A stretch of 6,039 nt of DNA from positions 1 through 6,039 of the forward strand of contig WRMT01000192.1 of the NCBI GenBank assembly GCA_009777005.1, written 5' to 3'. The notes under the pieces are model-generated. The model was not told the origin of the DNA, did not search any database, and saw only the letters and a list, made by a program, of their open reading frames with translations. Source of the stretch: Methanobrevibacter sp. (GTDB lineage: Archaea > Methanobacteriota > Methanobacteria > Methanobacteriales > Methanobacteriaceae). Both the position numbers and the translations under genes were made by a program. Below, one piece after another: positions 4,516-6,039 of this stretch (the stretch's first letter is position 1; each line of letters begins with the position of its first letter).

Positions 4516-5895
4516 ATGTTGAAAGATAAATGTGGTATAATAGGAATTCATTCAAGTGATTCCTCTAAAGAAGTATCATCTCTTATTTATTATGGATTAT
4601 ATGCATTACAACATAGAGGTCAAGAATCAGCGGGAATAGCTGTTCACAATAAGGAAGAAGGTTTAAAATATCATTGTGGAATGGGATTATTGTCTGATGC
4701 TTTTAAAAATTTTGAAATTAGTGAACTTAATGGTGATGTTGGTATTGGTCATGTAAGATATTCAAGTAATAGCCAACCAAAAGAAGAAAACTGCCAACCT
4801 TTTGTAACTGAATTTGATGATGGTTTTATTGCTGTAGCACACAATGGAGATATTGTAAATGCAGTTTCTATTAAAAACCAACTTATTGATGAAGGTTATA
4901 AATTTCGATCTGATAGTGACTCTGAAATTTTATGTTATTTAATTGAGCGAGAAAATAAAAAAACAAAGAATTTTATAAAAGCTATTGAAAATATTTCTAA
5001 ATTTATTATTGGTGCTTATTCTCTTGTTATTTTAATAAATAATGATTTATATATTTTACGAGATCCTGCTGGAATGAAACCGCTTGTTATAGCTAATAAA
5101 GATGATTTATTAATAGCTGCTTCTGAAACTGTAGCTTTTGATGTTATAGGAGCTAAATATATTCGTGATGTAGTTCCAGGTGAAATAATTCACTTTAAAG
5201 ATAATAAAATCAATAGCTATATGATAGATTCTGCTGATTTAACAAAAAATGCTCATTGTATGTTTGAATATGTTTATTTTGCAAGACCTGATAGTATTAT
5301 TGATAAAAAAAATGTTTATCAAGTTAGATTAAATATTGGAAAAGGTCTTTTTAAAGAATTTCCAATCGATGCTGATGTGGTAATGCCAATTCCTGATTCA
5401 TCTATACCTGCAGCTATTGGTTATTCAAGAGCTTCAGGAATTCCTTATGGTGAAGGATTAATTAAAAATAGATATGTTGGAAGAACTTTTATAATGCCAA
5501 CACAAGAAAAAAGAGATTTAGCTGTTAAGCTAAAGATTAATCCATTAGTTTCCGAATTAAAAGATAAAAAAATTGTTTTAGTCGATGATAGTATTGTAAG
5601 AGGAACTACATCTAAATCTTTGATAAAGCTATTAAGAGACACAGGGGTTAAAGAAATCCATTTACTTATTGGATGTCCACCAGTTATCGCTCCTTGTTTT
5701 TATGGTGTGGCAATGGCAAATAAAAAAGACTTAATAGCTGTTGATCATTCTGTTGAAGAAGTTAAAGAACAGTTAGGTGTTGACTCTTTAGGATATATTA
5801 GTTTAGACTCTTTGGTGGAAGCTATTGATATTCCTGCTGATGAACTATGCTTAGCTTGTATAACTGAAGATTATCCTACCGAAATATTGATTTAA
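4516..5895 (+). CDS. purF: amidophosphoribosyltransferase PurF, iron-sulfur type
   Basis: PurF makes 5-phosphoribosylamine from PRPP and glutamine, the first committed step of purine synthesis, in the cytosol. The 459 residues are full length. An N-terminal class II glutamine amidotransferase domain (to about residue 235) begins CGIIGIHSS, so Cys6 becomes the N-terminal nucleophile after removal of MLKDK. LQHRGQESAGI (31-41), GHVRYSS (78-84, Arg81), HNGD (109-112) and SDSE (134-137) line the glutamine pocket. The phosphoribosyltransferase domain follows, with PRPP loop IVLVDDSIVRGTTS at 353-366 (Asp357, Asp358). Cys248, Cys394, Cys445 and Cys448 sit where Bacillus subtilis PurF binds its 4Fe-4S cluster, so this is the cluster-containing, propeptide-processed type. 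Nucleotide feedback inhibition is known for the family. The gene stands alone here, with its own leader and terminator, diverging from the cimA-like gene 1.1 kb away; I see no broken motif. Confidence 0.97.
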   Translation: MLKDKCGIIGIHSSDSSKEVSSLIYYGLYALQHRGQESAGIAVHNKEEGLKYHCGMGLLSDAFKNFEISELNGDVGIGHVRYSSNSQPKEENCQPFVTEFDDGFIAVAHNGDIVNAVSIKNQLIDEGYKFRSDSDSEILCYLIERENKKTKNFIKAIENISKFIIGAYSLVILINNDLYILRDPAGMKPLVIANKDDLLIAASETVAFDVIGAKYIRDVVPGEIIHFKDNKINSYMIDSADLTKNAHCMFEYVYFARPDSIIDKKNVYQVRLNIGKGLFKEFPIDADVVMPIPDSSIPAAIGYSRASGIPYGEGLIKNRYVGRTFIMPTQEKRDLAVKLKINPLVSELKDKKIVLVDDSIVRGTTSKSLIKLLRDTGVKEIHLLIGCPPVIAPCFYGVAMANKKDLIAVDHSVEEVKEQLGVDSLGYISLDSLVEAIDIPADELCLACITEDYPTEILI

Positions 5896-5921
5896 ATACA
5901 ATAATTATCATTATTAACTCT

Positions 5922-5941
5922 AAAATAATATTATTTTTTTT
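5922..5941 (+). terminator. terminator of purF: palindrome followed by T-run
   Basis: AAAATAATATTATTTT (5922-5937) is a perfect 16-base palindrome running directly into TTTT, so eight T's in a row end at 5941. It lies 27 bases after the stop codon. The T-run alone would suffice for archaeal termination; the palindrome has no G/C pairs and forms at best a weak hairpin. Confidence 0.6.
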
Positions 5942-5963
5942 ATTAAAAAAATAAATTGACAGT

Positions 5964-6014
5964 AAAGAAAAAAAAAAAAAAAAAAGGAAGCGGGGGGGGA
6001 GAAAGAAGGGAACC
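5964..6014. other. homopolymer and purine-only stretch near the window end, probably artefactual
   Basis: An 18-base A-run (5968-5985) is followed by GGAAGC, eight G's (5992-5999), AGAAAGAAGGGAA and CC. Apart from C5991, bases 5964-6012 are all purine. A G8 run is quite unlike the rest of this G/C-poor window. The position within 80 bases of the end suggests a low-quality contig end. A real polypurine tract cannot be excluded. Confidence 0.6.
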
Positions 6015-6039
6015 TTAAAAAAAATTTTTATACAACGAC

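Noticed and set aside
5445..5642. Open frame on the minus strand inside purF (65 residues)
   Set aside because: It is antisense to the conserved PRPP-binding region and has no independent support.

Overview
The window looks like a short, extremely AT-rich piece of a methanogenic archaeon of the order Methanobacteriales, most likely Methanobrevibacter or a close relative. The reasons are a secreted adhesin-like protein of the type these archaea carry in large families, an archaeal-type citramalate/isopropylmalate synthase, an amidophosphoribosyltransferase, and spacers in which some 60-base lines hold only four G or C. The genus is inferred, not proven.

Layout. Bases 1-351 are an AT-rich leader with a candidate promoter and a good ribosome binding site. 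Bases 352-1467 (+) encode a secreted beta-helix adhesin-like protein ending in a CARDB-like domain. Bases 1468-1914 are a convergent spacer, half of it a tandem repeat of about 61 bp whose last copy runs into the 3' end of the next gene. Bases 1915-3396 (-) encode a probable (R)-citramalate synthase (CimA), the entry step of the pyruvate route to isoleucine. Bases 3397-4515 are a divergent spacer of 1.1 kb with two further unrelated tandem repeats (about 87 bp and 79 bp), a compact hairpin, and a stop-free frame that reads like a small two-helix membrane protein lacking a normal start codon. Bases 4516-5895 (+) encode PurF, the first committed enzyme of purine synthesis. A palindrome plus T-run follows as terminator, and the last 80 bases are a purine/homopolymer stretch unlike the rest, probably a contig-end artefact.

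The three intact genes are not an operon: the first two converge, the second and third diverge, and they serve cell surface, branched-chain amino acid and purine functions. I see no defence system, mobile element, CRISPR array, tRNA or rRNA. The points most worth following are the three minisatellite-like arrays around cimA, one of which repeats the end of its coding sequence, and the possible decayed gene or genes between cimA and purF.
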